From Flavobacterium sedimenticola (lineage in GTDB: Bacteria > Bacteroidota > Bacteroidia > Flavobacteriales > Flavobacteriaceae): a stretch of DNA of 64,000 nucleotides. The number at the start of each line of letters is the position of its first letter. The first letter of the stretch is position 1. The notes under the pieces are model-generated. The model had not been told where the DNA came from and did no database searches. It saw only the letters and a list, made by a program, of their open reading frames with translations. The position numbers were made by a program, and so were the translations under genes. Of the stretch, positions 49,622-57,838 are shown in pieces. The stretch covers positions 248,001-312,000 of the forward strand of contig NZ_JASGBP010000001.1 of NCBI RefSeq assembly GCF_030053345.1, in the 5' to 3' direction.

Positions 49622-51391
49622 ATGAAAAAAGCAATTGTAGTCGTATTGTTATTATTCACAAGCACGCTGATGGCTCAGGTACAATTTGAAGCCAAGGTGA
49701 GCAAAAATTCTTTGGGTATCAACGAAAGACTTCGAGTGGAATTTACCATGAATGCCGATGGCGATAATTTTGTACCACCCAATTTTGAAGCCTGCGGGTT
49801 TCGGGTAGTCGGCGGACCGAGCCAAACCGTTAGCCAGTCATGGGTAAACGGTCGCAGTTCGTTTAACAAATCTTATATCTATATTTTGTTGCCCACACAA
49901 AAAGGAAATCTGGTACTCAAACAGGCTTCTATAGAAATCAACGGACAGCTATACAAAACCACGCCGGTTCGAATTTCAGTAACTAATGCGGTTGAGATTC
50001 CTAAAGATCCTAACGAAGCACCGGCTATCAGTGCCGATGACAACATATACTTGGTGGCCGATATCTCTAAAACCAATCCGTACCTCAACGAACCGATTAC
50101 AGTAGTGTACAAATTGTACTTCAGTTACCATATCGGAATTACCAATTGGCAGGAACTCAACAAACCCAAGTACAACGATTTTTGGAGTCAAAATATCGAT
50201 ATCAAACAATTAAATGCCGAAGACGGCATGTTTAAAGGAGAACGCTACCGTTACGTGGTGTTGCGCAAAACCGTACTGTATCCGCAAAAATCAGGTAAGT
50301 TGGAAATTGAGCCGCTTTCGTTAGACATCGATTGCCAAGTGCCTACCAACCGCAGAAATTTTTGGGGTCAACCTTTGATGGTTCAGGATAGTAAACGCGT
50401 CTCTGCCGGCAGCAAAGTAATTACGGTAAAACCACTACCTGAAGCCGGAAAGCCCGAAGATTTTAGTGGTGCTGTGGGTCGATTTGATTTTCAGGTCAAA
50501 CCTTCTAAAACGACCTTAAAAAACGGAGAGTCATTAGATTTAAATATCAGTGTAGTCGGCAAAGGAAATCTCAAACTCTTTACCCTACCCAAACCCATTG
50601 TGCCTTCTGCCCTGGAAATGTACGATCCGGTACATGAGGAAAATGTCTCCACGCCGCTGACCGGAATGACCGGCAGAATTTCGGATAAATACACCATTAT
50701 CCCCCAATTCAAAGGGAATTACCAAATAAAACCGTTGCGTTTTACGTACTTCGATTTAGATTTGGGCCGCTATAAAACCCTTACTTCCGAACCCATTACC
50801 ATAACCGTTCTCGACGGTCCGGGTATTGCCGCTTCCGAAGAAAAAGCCAATCCGCAGGAAACCGCTAAAAACAAAGTAGAAGTAGCTAAAGTATTTGCCT
50901 TCAACAAGCAAAAAACAAAGCTTCAATCTAAAGAAAAAGAAGACTTTCTGGGTTCCGGATTGTTTTATTCGTTTGTTATTTTGCCATTTTTAGCCATTCC
51001 GTTGCTCATCATTGGAAAAAGAAGAAAAGAGGCTTCGGACAACGATGTCGTTGGCAATAAAATCAAAAAATCAAATGTGTTGGCGAAAAAATACCTCAGC
51101 GAGGCTAAAAAACATTTGGGGCAAAAAGAACCGTTTTATATCGCCTTAGAAAAAGCGTTGCATAATTTTCTGAAAGCCAAACTCAACATCGAAACTTCGG
51201 AAATGAGCAAAGAAAAAATTACCGAATTGTTAACGTCGCGACACGTACATGCCGATACCGTAGCCGAGTTTATTGCACTGACCGAAAACTGTGAATTGGC
51301 AAGATATGCGCCGTCATCCGACGCTGCCATTCAACAAGATTACGACAAAGCGGTGACCGTTATAGCAGCTTTGGAAAAACAAATTAAATAA
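49622..51391 (+). CDS. batD: BatD (BatD/oxygen-tolerance family)
   Basis: 589 residues. Signal peptide MKKAIVVVLLLFTSTLMAQ, then a long periplasmic region with repeated Ig-like domains (VQFEAKVSKNSLGINERLRVEFTM; FDFQVKPSKTTLKNGESLDLNISVVGKGNLK). A membrane helix lies near 445-463 (FYSFVILPFLAIPLLIIG), followed by a cytoplasmic helical tail (about 480-589). Family: BatD/oxygen-tolerance. The 87-base gap before it is the longest inside the late part of the operon and contains short direct words (CTTTGTGACCTTTGTG) but no terminator. Confidence 0.9.
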   Translation: MKKAIVVVLLLFTSTLMAQVQFEAKVSKNSLGINERLRVEFTMNADGDNFVPPNFEACGFRVVGGPSQTVSQSWVNGRSSFNKSYIYILLPTQKGNLVLKQASIEINGQLYKTTPVRISVTNAVEIPKDPNEAPAISADDNIYLVADISKTNPYLNEPITVVYKLYFSYHIGITNWQELNKPKYNDFWSQNIDIKQLNAEDGMFKGERYRYVVLRKTVLYPQKSGKLEIEPLSLDIDCQVPTNRRNFWGQPLMVQDSKRVSAGSKVITVKPLPEAGKPEDFSGAVGRFDFQVKPSKTTLKNGESLDLNISVVGKGNLKLFTLPKPIVPSALEMYDPVHEENVSTPLTGMTGRISDKYTIIPQFKGNYQIKPLRFTYFDLDLGRYKTLTSEPITITVLDGPGIAASEEKANPQETAKNKVEVAKVFAFNKQKTKLQSKEKEDFLGSGLFYSFVILPFLAIPLLIIGKRRKEASDNDVVGNKIKKSNVLAKKYLSEAKKHLGQKEPFYIALEKALHNFLKAKLNIETSEMSKEKITELLTSRHVHADTVAEFIALTENCELARYAPSSDAAIQQDYDKAVTVIAALEKQIK

Positions 51392-51397
51392 GTAGCA

Positions 51398-52144
51398 ATG
51401 ATGAAAAAAACACTTCTGGTATTGCTATGGTTGACCCAAATAGGTTGGGCACAAACCGATTTTGATCAAGGCAACCAATACTATCAAAAAGAAAATTACA
51501 AAGCCGCCATCAGCCGTTTTGAAAAGATTTTAAACAGCGGTAAAGAATCGGCGGAAGTCTATTTTAATTTGGGCAATTGCTACTACAAATTACACCAAGT
51601 AGGACCGGCGATTTACCATTATGAAAAAGCATTATTGCTCAATCCGAATGATGCGGAAATCAAAACCAACCTCGATTTTGCGCGTAAAATGGCTATCGAC
51701 GACATTAAAGTGATACCGAAAGTCGGTTTTCATAAATTGATATCCGATTTCACATCTACTTACCATTACGATACATGGGCCGGCTTAGCCGTAGCCTTTG
51801 CCTTTTTGTTTTTGGTGTTTTTTGCCGGGTACTACTTTTCACAAAAAACACTGCTGAAACGCATCTTGTTTTTCAGTTTATTCTTCTGGTTATTGGGCAT
51901 GGGGTTGAGTGTCTTTTCCGGATTTTATGAAAAAACCCGACTGGACAATGAAAAACCGGCTATTGTTTTTGCCGAAAGTACATCGCTGCGTAGCGAACCT
52001 AAAGGAAACGCCACCGAAGCAGCGCTCTTACACGAAGGCACCAAGGTATTTATCTTAGAAAGCATCGCCAACTGGAAAAAAGTAGAGCTCACCGACGAAA
52101 CCACGGGTTGGATTGAAGAAAGCGCTATTAAAGAAATCAAATAG
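51398..52144 (+). CDS. batE: BatE, TPR and SH3 domain protein
   Basis: 248 residues. Signal peptide (MMKKTLLVLLWLTQIGWAQ), TPR units (about 20-110; YYQKENYKAAISRFEKIL, VYFNLGNCYYKLHQVGPAIYHYEKAL), two membrane helices (about 128-150 and 157-176) and a C-terminal bacterial SH3-like domain (about 185-248; VFAESTSLRSEPKGNATEAALLHEGTKVFILESIANWKKVEL). Last gene of the Bat set, 6 bases after batD. The start is either of two adjacent Met codons. Confidence 0.88.
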   Translation: MMKKTLLVLLWLTQIGWAQTDFDQGNQYYQKENYKAAISRFEKILNSGKESAEVYFNLGNCYYKLHQVGPAIYHYEKALLLNPNDAEIKTNLDFARKMAIDDIKVIPKVGFHKLISDFTSTYHYDTWAGLAVAFAFLFLVFFAGYYFSQKTLLKRILFFSLFFWLLGMGLSVFSGFYEKTRLDNEKPAIVFAESTSLRSEPKGNATEAALLHEGTKVFILESIANWKKVELTDETTGWIEESAIKEIK

Positions 52145-52170
52145 TTTTCAATCGCCGTTTTCCGTTTTGC

Positions 52171-52178
52171 TATCTTTG
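52171..52178 (+). promoter_or_regulatory. -7 promoter element before the small conserved gene
   Basis: TATCTTTG fits TAnnTTTG, 51 bases before the ATG at 52230. No TTG box at the usual distance. Confidence 0.45.
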
Positions 52179-52229
52179 CCACTCAAAATTAGAATTCAAA
52201 TTCAGAATTCACCATTTACAATTAAAAAC

Positions 52230-52586
52230 ATGTCAAGAGACGAACAATTAAAACAACGCTGGGACAACTTGGTTTCCCTGCTTTCCGATAAATTTGCCGA
52301 CGGAGAAACACTCGACTTAGATGCTATCATCTACCTAGTCGGAGTACAAGAACTCGGTAAAGTACACCAATCCTTTAAAAAAGAAGAAAAACTCAACCTG
52401 ATGCATATCGCCATTTGCCGATTACTTGAGCCTTACGGGTATTACGAGTTTGATTATTTCGACAAGGACGGCTGGCCGCATTATAAAGTCAAAGAGCAAT
52501 TGCCGCATCTCAAAGCCGGCGAACAATCGGTTTTGATGAAGGAAGCCTTGGTGAACTATTTCCTGGAAAGAGAAGTGATTGAGTAA
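52230..52586 (+). CDS. conserved cytoplasmic protein, function unknown
   Basis: 118 residues from the ATG at 52230 (MSRDEQLKQRWDNLVSLLSDKF); the frame runs upstream to 52113 but that part is A/T-rich non-coding sequence overlapping batE. No signal or membrane segment. Mostly helical, rich in Glu/Lys with a central DLDAIIYLVGVQELGKVHQSFKKEEKLNLMHIAICRLL and an aromatic patch YGYYEFDYFDKDGWPHY. I recall similar unnamed proteins in Flavobacteriia but cannot assign a role. Confidence 0.78.
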   Translation: MSRDEQLKQRWDNLVSLLSDKFADGETLDLDAIIYLVGVQELGKVHQSFKKEEKLNLMHIAICRLLEPYGYYEFDYFDKDGWPHYKVKEQLPHLKAGEQSVLMKEALVNYFLEREVIE

Positions 52587-52671
52587 TCGTTTTCCGTCGC
52601 AGTCCCGGTATGCAGTCCGATATTTACCGAAAACTGCCACTGCGACTGGTGACTTTCAATAAAAAAATCGC

Positions 52672-52679
52672 TATTTTTG
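52672..52679 (+). promoter_or_regulatory. -7 promoter element of pheS
   Basis: TATTTTTG fits TAnnTTTG, 19 bases before the pheS ATG. Confidence 0.5.
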
Positions 52680-52697
52680 CACCTTTATTGAAGACCG

Positions 52698-53717
52698 ATG
52701 ATAGACAAGATTAAAGAACATATCGAAGAAGCTAAAGCCTTCAACACCAAAAGCGCAGCAGCTTTAGAGCAATTCCGTATCAAATATTTGGGCAGCAAAG
52801 GTTTGTTAAAAGAACTTTTCACCGAATTCAAAAATATTCCGAACGACCAGAAAAAAGACTTCGGTCAAGTCATCAATACGCTCAAAGCGGTGGCTGAAGA
52901 AAAGGTAAAAGCCCTACAGGAAGAACTGGAAAGCAAAGAAGAAGTCAAAGGTTTCTACGGCGATTTAACGCGACCGGCCGAGCCGATAACCCTTGGTTCG
53001 CGCCACCCGATTTCGATTGTGAAAAACCAAATCATCGATATTTTCGCTTCCATCGGATTCAACGTGTCCGAAGGTCCGGAAATTGAAGACGATTGGCATA
53101 ACTTTACGGCCTTAAACTTACCGGAATACCATCCGGCGCGCGATATGCAAGACACGTTTTTCATCCAAACCAATCCCGATGTGTTGTTGCGTACACACAC
53201 CTCATCGGTTCAGGTGCGTTACATGGAAAACAACAAACCGCCTATCCGAACCATTTCTCCGGGTAGAGTGTTCCGTAACGAAGCGGTTTCCTCGCGTTCG
53301 CACTGTATTTTCCACCAGGTAGAAGGTTTGTACATTGACAAAGACGTTTCGTTTGCCGATTTAAAGCAAACGCTGTTATACTTCACCAAAGAGATGTTCG
53401 GGAAATCGAAAATCCGTTTGCGCCCAAGTTATTTCCCGTTCACCGAGCCGAGTGCTGAAGTGGATATTTATTGGGGATTAAAAACCGAAACCGATTACCG
53501 CATCACCAAAGGAACCGGTTGGTTGGAAATTATGGGCTGTGGTATGGTCGACCCGAACGTATTGAAAAACTGCGGTATCAACCCCGAAGAATACAACGGT
53601 TTTGCCTTTGGAATGGGTATTGAACGCATCGCTATGTTGCTCTACCAAATTGGCGACATCCGCATGTTCTACGAAAACGATGTGCGTTTCTTGGAACAGT
53701 TTAAGTCGAGTATATAA
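52698..53717 (+). CDS. pheS: phenylalanyl-tRNA synthetase alpha subunit
   Basis: 339 residues, normal for bacterial PheS. An N-terminal coiled coil (about 1-85) is followed by the class II catalytic core: motif 1 region [22 protein letters not shown], motif 2 with [26 protein letters not shown], and motif 3 with [19 protein letters not shown]. The partner gene pheT is not in the window, so the subunits are encoded separately here. A structured repeat (copy D) follows the stop. Confidence 0.97.
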   Translation: MIDKIKEHIEEAKAFNTKSAAALEQFRIKYLGSKGLLKELFTEFKNIPNDQKKDFGQVINTLKAVAEEKVKALQEELESKEEVKGFYGDLTRPAEPITLGSRHPISIVKNQIIDIFASIGFNVSEGPEIEDDWHNFTALNLPEYHPARDMQDTFFIQTNPDVLLRTHTSSVQVRYMENNKPPIRTISPGRVFRNEAVSSRSHCIFHQVEGLYIDKDVSFADLKQTLLYFTKEMFGKSKIRLRPSYFPFTEPSAEVDIYWGLKTETDYRITKGTGWLEIMGCGMVDPNVLKNCGINPEEYNGFAFGMGIERIAMLLYQIGDIRMFYENDVRFLEQFKSSI

Positions 53718-53724
53718 CAAAACC

Positions 53725-53855
53725 TAGCCCCGATTGGAGCGGCATCCTTTTTTGTTTGTCATGCTGTCCCGAATCCTCGGGAGTCGAAGCACAAACAAAA
53801 AAGATACAGCGGAAAGCGGGAAACACCTGCCTGCCGGCAGGCAGGGCTCCTAAAA
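53725..53855 (+). repeat. structured intergenic element, copy D
   Basis: TAGCCCCGATTGGAGCGGCATC leads into a 13-bp stem (CTTTTTTGTTTGT at 53747-53759 pairing with 53791-53803) whose loop holds a second hairpin, TCCCGA/TCGGGA. Then come ATACAGCGGAAAGCGGGA, an inserted 20-base palindrome (53826-53845) and the tail GCTCCTAAAAA. This is the longest copy, between pheS and the gene at 53867. Confidence 0.8.
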
Positions 53856-53866
53856 AATTTTTAGAC

Positions 53867-54274
53867 TTGAAAAAAGACATCACCATCCCGAAAGTAGAAA
53901 ATGTATTCCTGGCGGCCGTTCAGGAATGGAGCGACGACTTTATGGAAAAGGTTTGGTATGTGTATTTGATTAACGACTCCGACTTCGATTTAGACTCTGT
54001 AATGGTCGTTTCTAAAGCTTTTGGCACCCTAGACGGGGAAATGAAAAAAACGTCGCTCCTGCGCCATGCTTTTATGCAAGTGCCGTCGGTTTCCGCTGTT
54101 AAAATAGAAATGGTGGAAAAAAGCGTACTGGAACTCAACAACGAGTTTATGGTGACGTACTTTATCGGCAATACCTTGTACGATAAAAAATTTACGTTCC
54201 GCAAAAACACCATCAACGAACGCGCCACCGAAGAAGTGCCGATCTTGTTTGTGAATGGTGTGATTGTGAGATAA
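53867..54274 (+). CDS. conserved protein of unknown function, TTG start
   Basis: 135 residues from a TTG at 53867 (MKKDITIPKVENVFLAAVQEW). The open frame extends back to 53756, but that part translates the structured repeat and its palindrome (CLPAGRAP, a familiar false peptide), so I exclude it. The protein has no signal or membrane segment and shows mixed alpha/beta patterning (KVWYVYLINDSDFDLDSVMVVSKAFGTLDGEMKKT; ELNNEFMVTYFIGNTLYDKKFTFR). No family recognised. No ATG is available near the start. Confidence 0.7.
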   Translation: MKKDITIPKVENVFLAAVQEWSDDFMEKVWYVYLINDSDFDLDSVMVVSKAFGTLDGEMKKTSLLRHAFMQVPSVSAVKIEMVEKSVLELNNEFMVTYFIGNTLYDKKFTFRKNTINERATEEVPILFVNGVIVR

Positions 54275-54281
54275 AGCCAGC

Positions 54282-54509
54282 TTACTTTTGTTTGTTGTAC
54301 TCTTCACTTTTCTTTTTGGCCCTCCAATTGGAATACCCTATTAAAAATATCCCGACAAAAAGGAAAATACACAATCTAACCAAAAACTTTATCGATATAA
54401 AGGCTTCACTGAAAGAAGAATAATACCATTCGACCAACGTCAAGACTATAGGCATGAAAATGCCGAAAGGCAATCCGGTTTTAATTTGGTATTTCCATCT
54501 TTCACTCAT
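54282..54509 (-). CDS. small two-helix membrane protein
   Basis: 75 residues with two hydrophobic segments (about 12-29, TGLPFGIFMPIVLTLVEW, and 41-60, IKFLVRLCIFLFVGIFLIGY) and basic ends (MSERWKYQIK and NWRAKKKSEEYNKQK). It begins 1 base after the gpsA stop on the same strand, so it is co-transcribed with gpsA. Unrecognised. Confidence 0.7.
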   Translation of the reverse strand: MSERWKYQIKTGLPFGIFMPIVLTLVEWYYSSFSEAFISIKFLVRLCIFLFVGIFLIGYSNWRAKKKSEEYNKQK

Positions 54510-54510
54510 A

Positions 54511-55506
54511 CTAATCCAATTTTTCGGTCAGTTTTTTAAATACCTTTTTGGCCTCTTTGCCTTCATATAATACTTCATACACGGCATCAATAATAGGGGT
54601 TTTGGCTTGGTATTCTTGGTTGAGTTTATAAGCACTTTTCACCGCATAATAGCCTTCGGCCACCATACTCATCTCGTGCATGGCTGCTTGCACCGTATAG
54701 CCTTTTCCTATCATATTTCCAAACATGCGGTTTCGGGAAAAAACCGAATAGCCGGTTACCAACAAATCGCCCAAATAGGCCGAATTATTGATGTTGCGTT
54801 TCATTTTATGCACTTTTCGTATAAACTTTTTCATTTCGCGAATTGCATTACTCATGATAACCGATTGAAAATTATCGCCATAGCCTAAACCGTGAGCAAT
54901 ACCGGCCGCAATAGCATAAATGTTCTTCAACATCGCCGCATATTCGGTTCCGATGATATCATCGGAAATTTTGGTTTTGATAAAATGACAACTTAAGTGG
55001 TGCGCTACTACTTTGGCTTTTTTAGCATCGGCACACGCTATCGTAAGGTACGAAAGACGCTCTAAGGCTACCTCTTCAGCATGACACGGACCGGTAATCA
55101 CGCCGATGTTGTCGTAAGGAATATTGAATTTTTGATGAAAATGTTCTCCTACGATCAAAAAGGTTTCGGGCACGATTCCTTTAATGGCCGAAAAAATGAC
55201 TTTTCCTTGTAAATCTACCGTAAGCTTTTCCAATTCCCGACTCAAAAAAGCCGACGGAATGGCAAATATTAAATAGTCGGCGTAGGCTACTGCTTCATTG
55301 ATATCGCTGGTAAGCTTCAATTTTTTGATATCAAATTCTACCGAGCTTAAATAATTGGGATTGTGTTTTTCTGTTTTTAAATGATCTATGGCCGATTGGC
55401 TTCGCATGTACCAGGCAATTTCGGGTAAATTCACACACAACATTTTGGCAATGGCCGTGGCCCAACTACCGCCACCGATTACAGCAAACTTTGGAGATTC
55501 GCTCAT
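54511..55506 (-). CDS. gpsA: NAD(P)H-dependent glycerol-3-phosphate dehydrogenase
   Basis: 331 residues from the ATG at 55506 (MSESPKFAVIGGGSWATAIAKML); 8 further upstream residues are in frame but unlikely. The Rossmann glycine motif is GGGSWATA. IFAIPSAFL, GPCHAEEVALERLS and the catalytic Lys segment GTEYAAMLKNIYAIAAGIAHGLGYGDN are all present. It makes sn-glycerol 3-phosphate for phospholipids. It is followed by a small membrane protein in the same transcript. Confidence 0.96.
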   Translation of the reverse strand: MSESPKFAVIGGGSWATAIAKMLCVNLPEIAWYMRSQSAIDHLKTEKHNPNYLSSVEFDIKKLKLTSDINEAVAYADYLIFAIPSAFLSRELEKLTVDLQGKVIFSAIKGIVPETFLIVGEHFHQKFNIPYDNIGVITGPCHAEEVALERLSYLTIACADAKKAKVVAHHLSCHFIKTKISDDIIGTEYAAMLKNIYAIAAGIAHGLGYGDNFQSVIMSNAIREMKKFIRKVHKMKRNINNSAYLGDLLVTGYSVFSRNRMFGNMIGKGYTVQAAMHEMSMVAEGYYAVKSAYKLNQEYQAKTPIIDAVYEVLYEGKEAKKVFKKLTEKLD

Positions 55507-55654
55507 GGATTCTTTTTTTAATACGGTCAAAAATACTCAATTTTAAAAGATAACAAGTCCCTTTTAACACCAATATACAATCCTGAGAGTAAACCAATAA
55601 ACTACATTTGATTTTTTATTAGCTTTATTCTTATTTTTTAAATCATTTCTTGTC

Positions 55655-55675
55655 TTTCATCGATTTTTTTGTACA
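55655..55675 (+). promoter_or_regulatory. 21-base conserved upstream motif, copy 1
   Basis: TTTCATCGATTTTTTTGTACA agrees at 19 of 21 positions with 56476-56496, at a similar place upstream of the paralogous gene. It lies 46 bases before the ATG at 55721. Confidence 0.55.
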
Positions 55676-55720
55676 GATAAAAGATATGTGATTATATTAG
55701 TAGTCCCAAATCTTATCACT

Positions 55721-56314
55721 ATGAAAACAAAATTACGTTACCTATTTATAGGAGCTTTGACACTTTCCTTGATGGCTTGCGAGCAGGAAAACATTTCGGA
55801 TTCCGAAAATACAGCCAAATTAAGCGCACCTGTCGCCAATACCGTGGTAAGCGGTATGCAACCTTGTGTGAGTACGAACTTAAATGCCGGTCAGCATTTT
55901 GATTCCGGCGATGTAAACCTGTACGTAGACTTAAACAATGTATACGTAGAGTATACCACTAATCCCAATTGGTATATCAAGAAAACGCATTTGTATGTGG
56001 GCAGTTGTCAACTGATTCCAAGAAACAATGCCGGAAACCCAATGATTGGTCAGTTCCCGATAAGTAATACCTATATTACCGGAACGCAATCGGTAATTTA
56101 CACGATTCCAAAATCTTCCTTGCCGGAATGTTTCTGTGTCGCGGCTCATGCTGAAGTTTTCCGAAAAGAAAATGGGGTTATTGTTCAAACGGAAACTGCC
56201 TGGGCAGCCGGAGAGCGCTTTACCAACAGAAATTGGGCTACCTTTTTCAGTGCCTGCCAATCGGACTGCTTTGATATAGAAGATTACTACTTCGGAAGCA
56301 AAAATGCCCAATAG
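55721..56314 (+). CDS. paralogous lipoprotein 1
   Basis: 197 residues from the ATG at 55721 (MKTKLRYLFIGALTLSLMAC, Cys20 lipobox LMAC). The body is beta-rich: FDSGDVNLYVDLNNVYVEYTTNPNWYIKKTHLYVGSCQLIP, then SVIYTIPKSSLPECFCVAAHAEVF. There are six Cys in the mature part; four are lacking in the paralogue. The gene has its own terminator and shares an upstream motif with the next gene. Predicted surface or periplasmic lipoprotein of unknown function. Confidence 0.8.
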   Translation: MKTKLRYLFIGALTLSLMACEQENISDSENTAKLSAPVANTVVSGMQPCVSTNLNAGQHFDSGDVNLYVDLNNVYVEYTTNPNWYIKKTHLYVGSCQLIPRNNAGNPMIGQFPISNTYITGTQSVIYTIPKSSLPECFCVAAHAEVFRKENGVIVQTETAWAAGERFTNRNWATFFSACQSDCFDIEDYYFGSKNAQ

Positions 56315-56332
56315 GTAGCTTATAAAATCTTA

Positions 56333-56364
56333 GAAAAAGCCGAATCGTTTGATTCGGCTTTTTT
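56333..56364 (+). terminator. terminator of lipoprotein 1
   Basis: AAAAGCCGAATC, loop GTTT, GATTCGGCTTTT and further T. Confidence 0.9.
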
Positions 56365-56469
56365 ATTTCTTTTGAGTAAAAAATAAGAAATAGCTGCTGA
56401 TAATCAGTTCGTTTCAAAGTGTTAAAAAAACATGCTTATATAGTTTTTTTCTTATTTATTTTTATAATT

Positions 56470-56503
56470 TGTGCATTTCATCGATTATTTTGTGCATTTC
56501 AAA
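56470..56503 (+). promoter_or_regulatory. conserved upstream motif, copy 2, with a direct repeat
   Basis: TTTCATCGATTATTTTGTGCA (56476-56496) matches the motif at 55655. It sits between two copies of TTGTGCATTTCA (starting at 56470 and 56490, period about 20 bases). Two helical turns would suit a dimeric or tandem regulator. Confidence 0.55.
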
Positions 56504-56513
56504 GATGTATTTA

Positions 56514-56521
56514 TACTTTTG
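56514..56521 (+). promoter_or_regulatory. -7 promoter element of lipoprotein 2
   Basis: TACTTTTG fits TAnnTTTG; a TTG at 56490 lies 21 bases upstream, inside the conserved motif. The ATG is 48 bases downstream. Confidence 0.55.
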
Positions 56522-56568
56522 ATACACCAAATCTTAACAAATTAATAAGCCCTAAATCTTAAAACATC

Positions 56569-57120
56569 ATGAAAACAAAATTATTTTACTTGACTGCATG
56601 TTTCATCTCATTAACATTTGTATCATGCGAAACAGAAGAAAGCGCACAAACTAATGATGCTACTGCTTCAAAAATCCAAAACAGTAATGTTAGTGTTATT
56701 GCCGACATGGTGCCTGCCTACAGCACCGACCTAACCATCAGAGATCAATATGATGCCGGAGATGTCAACGTCTATTTTGACGAGCAAACAGCTTACTTTG
56801 AATACAAAACCGCCGCTAACTGGCGCGTGAAAAAAATTCAGTTGTATGTAGGTGATTTTGAATTAGTGCCTACAAACACCAACGGAACTGCTATACCGGA
56901 CAGATTCCCAATCAAATCAAACTATGCTAACGGAACAGAATCGGTAGTGTATGCGGTTTCAAAATCGGCTTTACCGGATTGTTTTACGGTATCTGCCAGA
57001 GCAGAAGTATACCGTAATGGTCTAAACTTAACCGTACAAAACGAAACGGCTTGGGGTTATGGCGACAAATTCAGTTCCAGAGACTGGAGCATGTATTTCA
57101 ATATTTGCCAACCGGAATAA
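56569..57120 (+). CDS. paralogous lipoprotein 2
   Basis: 183 residues. Signal MKTKLFYLTACFISLTFVSC with Cys20. The body aligns with lipoprotein 1 throughout: QYDAGDVNVYFDEQTAYFEYKTAANWRVKKIQLYVGDFELVP, SVVYAVSKSALPDCFTVSARAEVYRNG, ETAWGYGDKFSSRDWSMYFNICQPE. Two Cys of the pair remain, which could bridge. It lacks the acidic C-terminal tail of the first copy. It has a separate promoter and terminator, so the two can be regulated independently. Confidence 0.8.
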   Translation: MKTKLFYLTACFISLTFVSCETEESAQTNDATASKIQNSNVSVIADMVPAYSTDLTIRDQYDAGDVNVYFDEQTAYFEYKTAANWRVKKIQLYVGDFELVPTNTNGTAIPDRFPIKSNYANGTESVVYAVSKSALPDCFTVSARAEVYRNGLNLTVQNETAWGYGDKFSSRDWSMYFNICQPE

Positions 57121-57152
57121 ACAGAGAATCCATTTAACTTTTATATTACCCG

Positions 57153-57185
57153 AAAAACCGTTCAGTGCAGAACGGTTTTTCTTTT
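57153..57185. terminator. bidirectional terminator
   Basis: AAAAACCGTTC, loop AGTGCA, GAACGGTTTTT. It serves lipoprotein 2 and the convergent nadD. Confidence 0.88.
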
Positions 57186-57189
57186 GGTT

Positions 57190-57771
57190 TTATTTTTTAT
57201 AAAAATTATTGTGATCCACATAGGCCCAAACGCTATCGGGAAGTAAGGGTCTGACGTTTTTTTTGTTCTTTATATTCTCCCGGATAAACGTAGAAGAAAT
57301 CTCCACTATCGGCGCGTCAATCCAATGAATGCGGGGATGGTCTTTAAATTGGAAATTATCTGCTTCTTCGGAAACTCTGGGATAAATGTAAATATCGTGG
57401 TGCTCCAGAATGTACTCATAGTTTTTCCATTTATGAAGCGATTTCAAGTTGTCTTCCCCCATAATTAAAGAAAACTGATGCTTCGGGTATTTCTCCATCA
57501 AATGCGCCAAGGTATTGACCGTATAATTGGGTTGCGGTAATTTAAATTCGATATCGGAAGGTTTAATTTTCGGATAGTCTTCTGTGGCCAATCGCACCAA
57601 ATGCAAACGCTGATAGTCGTCCAACAAAGTGTTCTTTTGTTTCAACGGATTGTGTGGTGTAACCACCATCCAAACTTGCTCCAAATCGGAATACTCCGCC
57701 ATATGATTCGCAATAATCAAATGACCAATGTGTATAGGGTTAAAAGTACCGAAATAGAGACCGATTTTCAT
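57190..57771 (-). CDS. nadD: nicotinate-nucleotide adenylyltransferase
   Basis: 193 residues. It joins nicotinate mononucleotide with ATP to make deamido-NAD. The nucleotidyltransferase motif GTFNPIHIGHLIIA at the start and the late ISSTFIRENI motif are clear; the MVVTPHNPLKQKNTLL segment is typical of NadD. It is downstream of gmk on the same strand, with a short gap of CTAACAG-type repeated words. Confidence 0.95.
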   Translation of the reverse strand: MKIGLYFGTFNPIHIGHLIIANHMAEYSDLEQVWMVVTPHNPLKQKNTLLDDYQRLHLVRLATEDYPKIKPSDIEFKLPQPNYTVNTLAHLMEKYPKHQFSLIMGEDNLKSLHKWKNYEYILEHHDIYIYPRVSEEADNFQFKDHPRIHWIDAPIVEISSTFIRENIKNKKNVRPLLPDSVWAYVDHNNFYKK

Positions 57772-57838
57772 TTTTTCGCTATACGCTAACGGCTAACAGC
57801 TAACAGCTAAAAACTGCTCACTGAAAACCGAAAGGTGA

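Noticed and set aside
53756..53866. N-terminal extension of the protein at 53867
   Set aside because: It translates the structured repeat and its palindrome (CLPAGRAP), a familiar artefact in Bacteroidota annotations.
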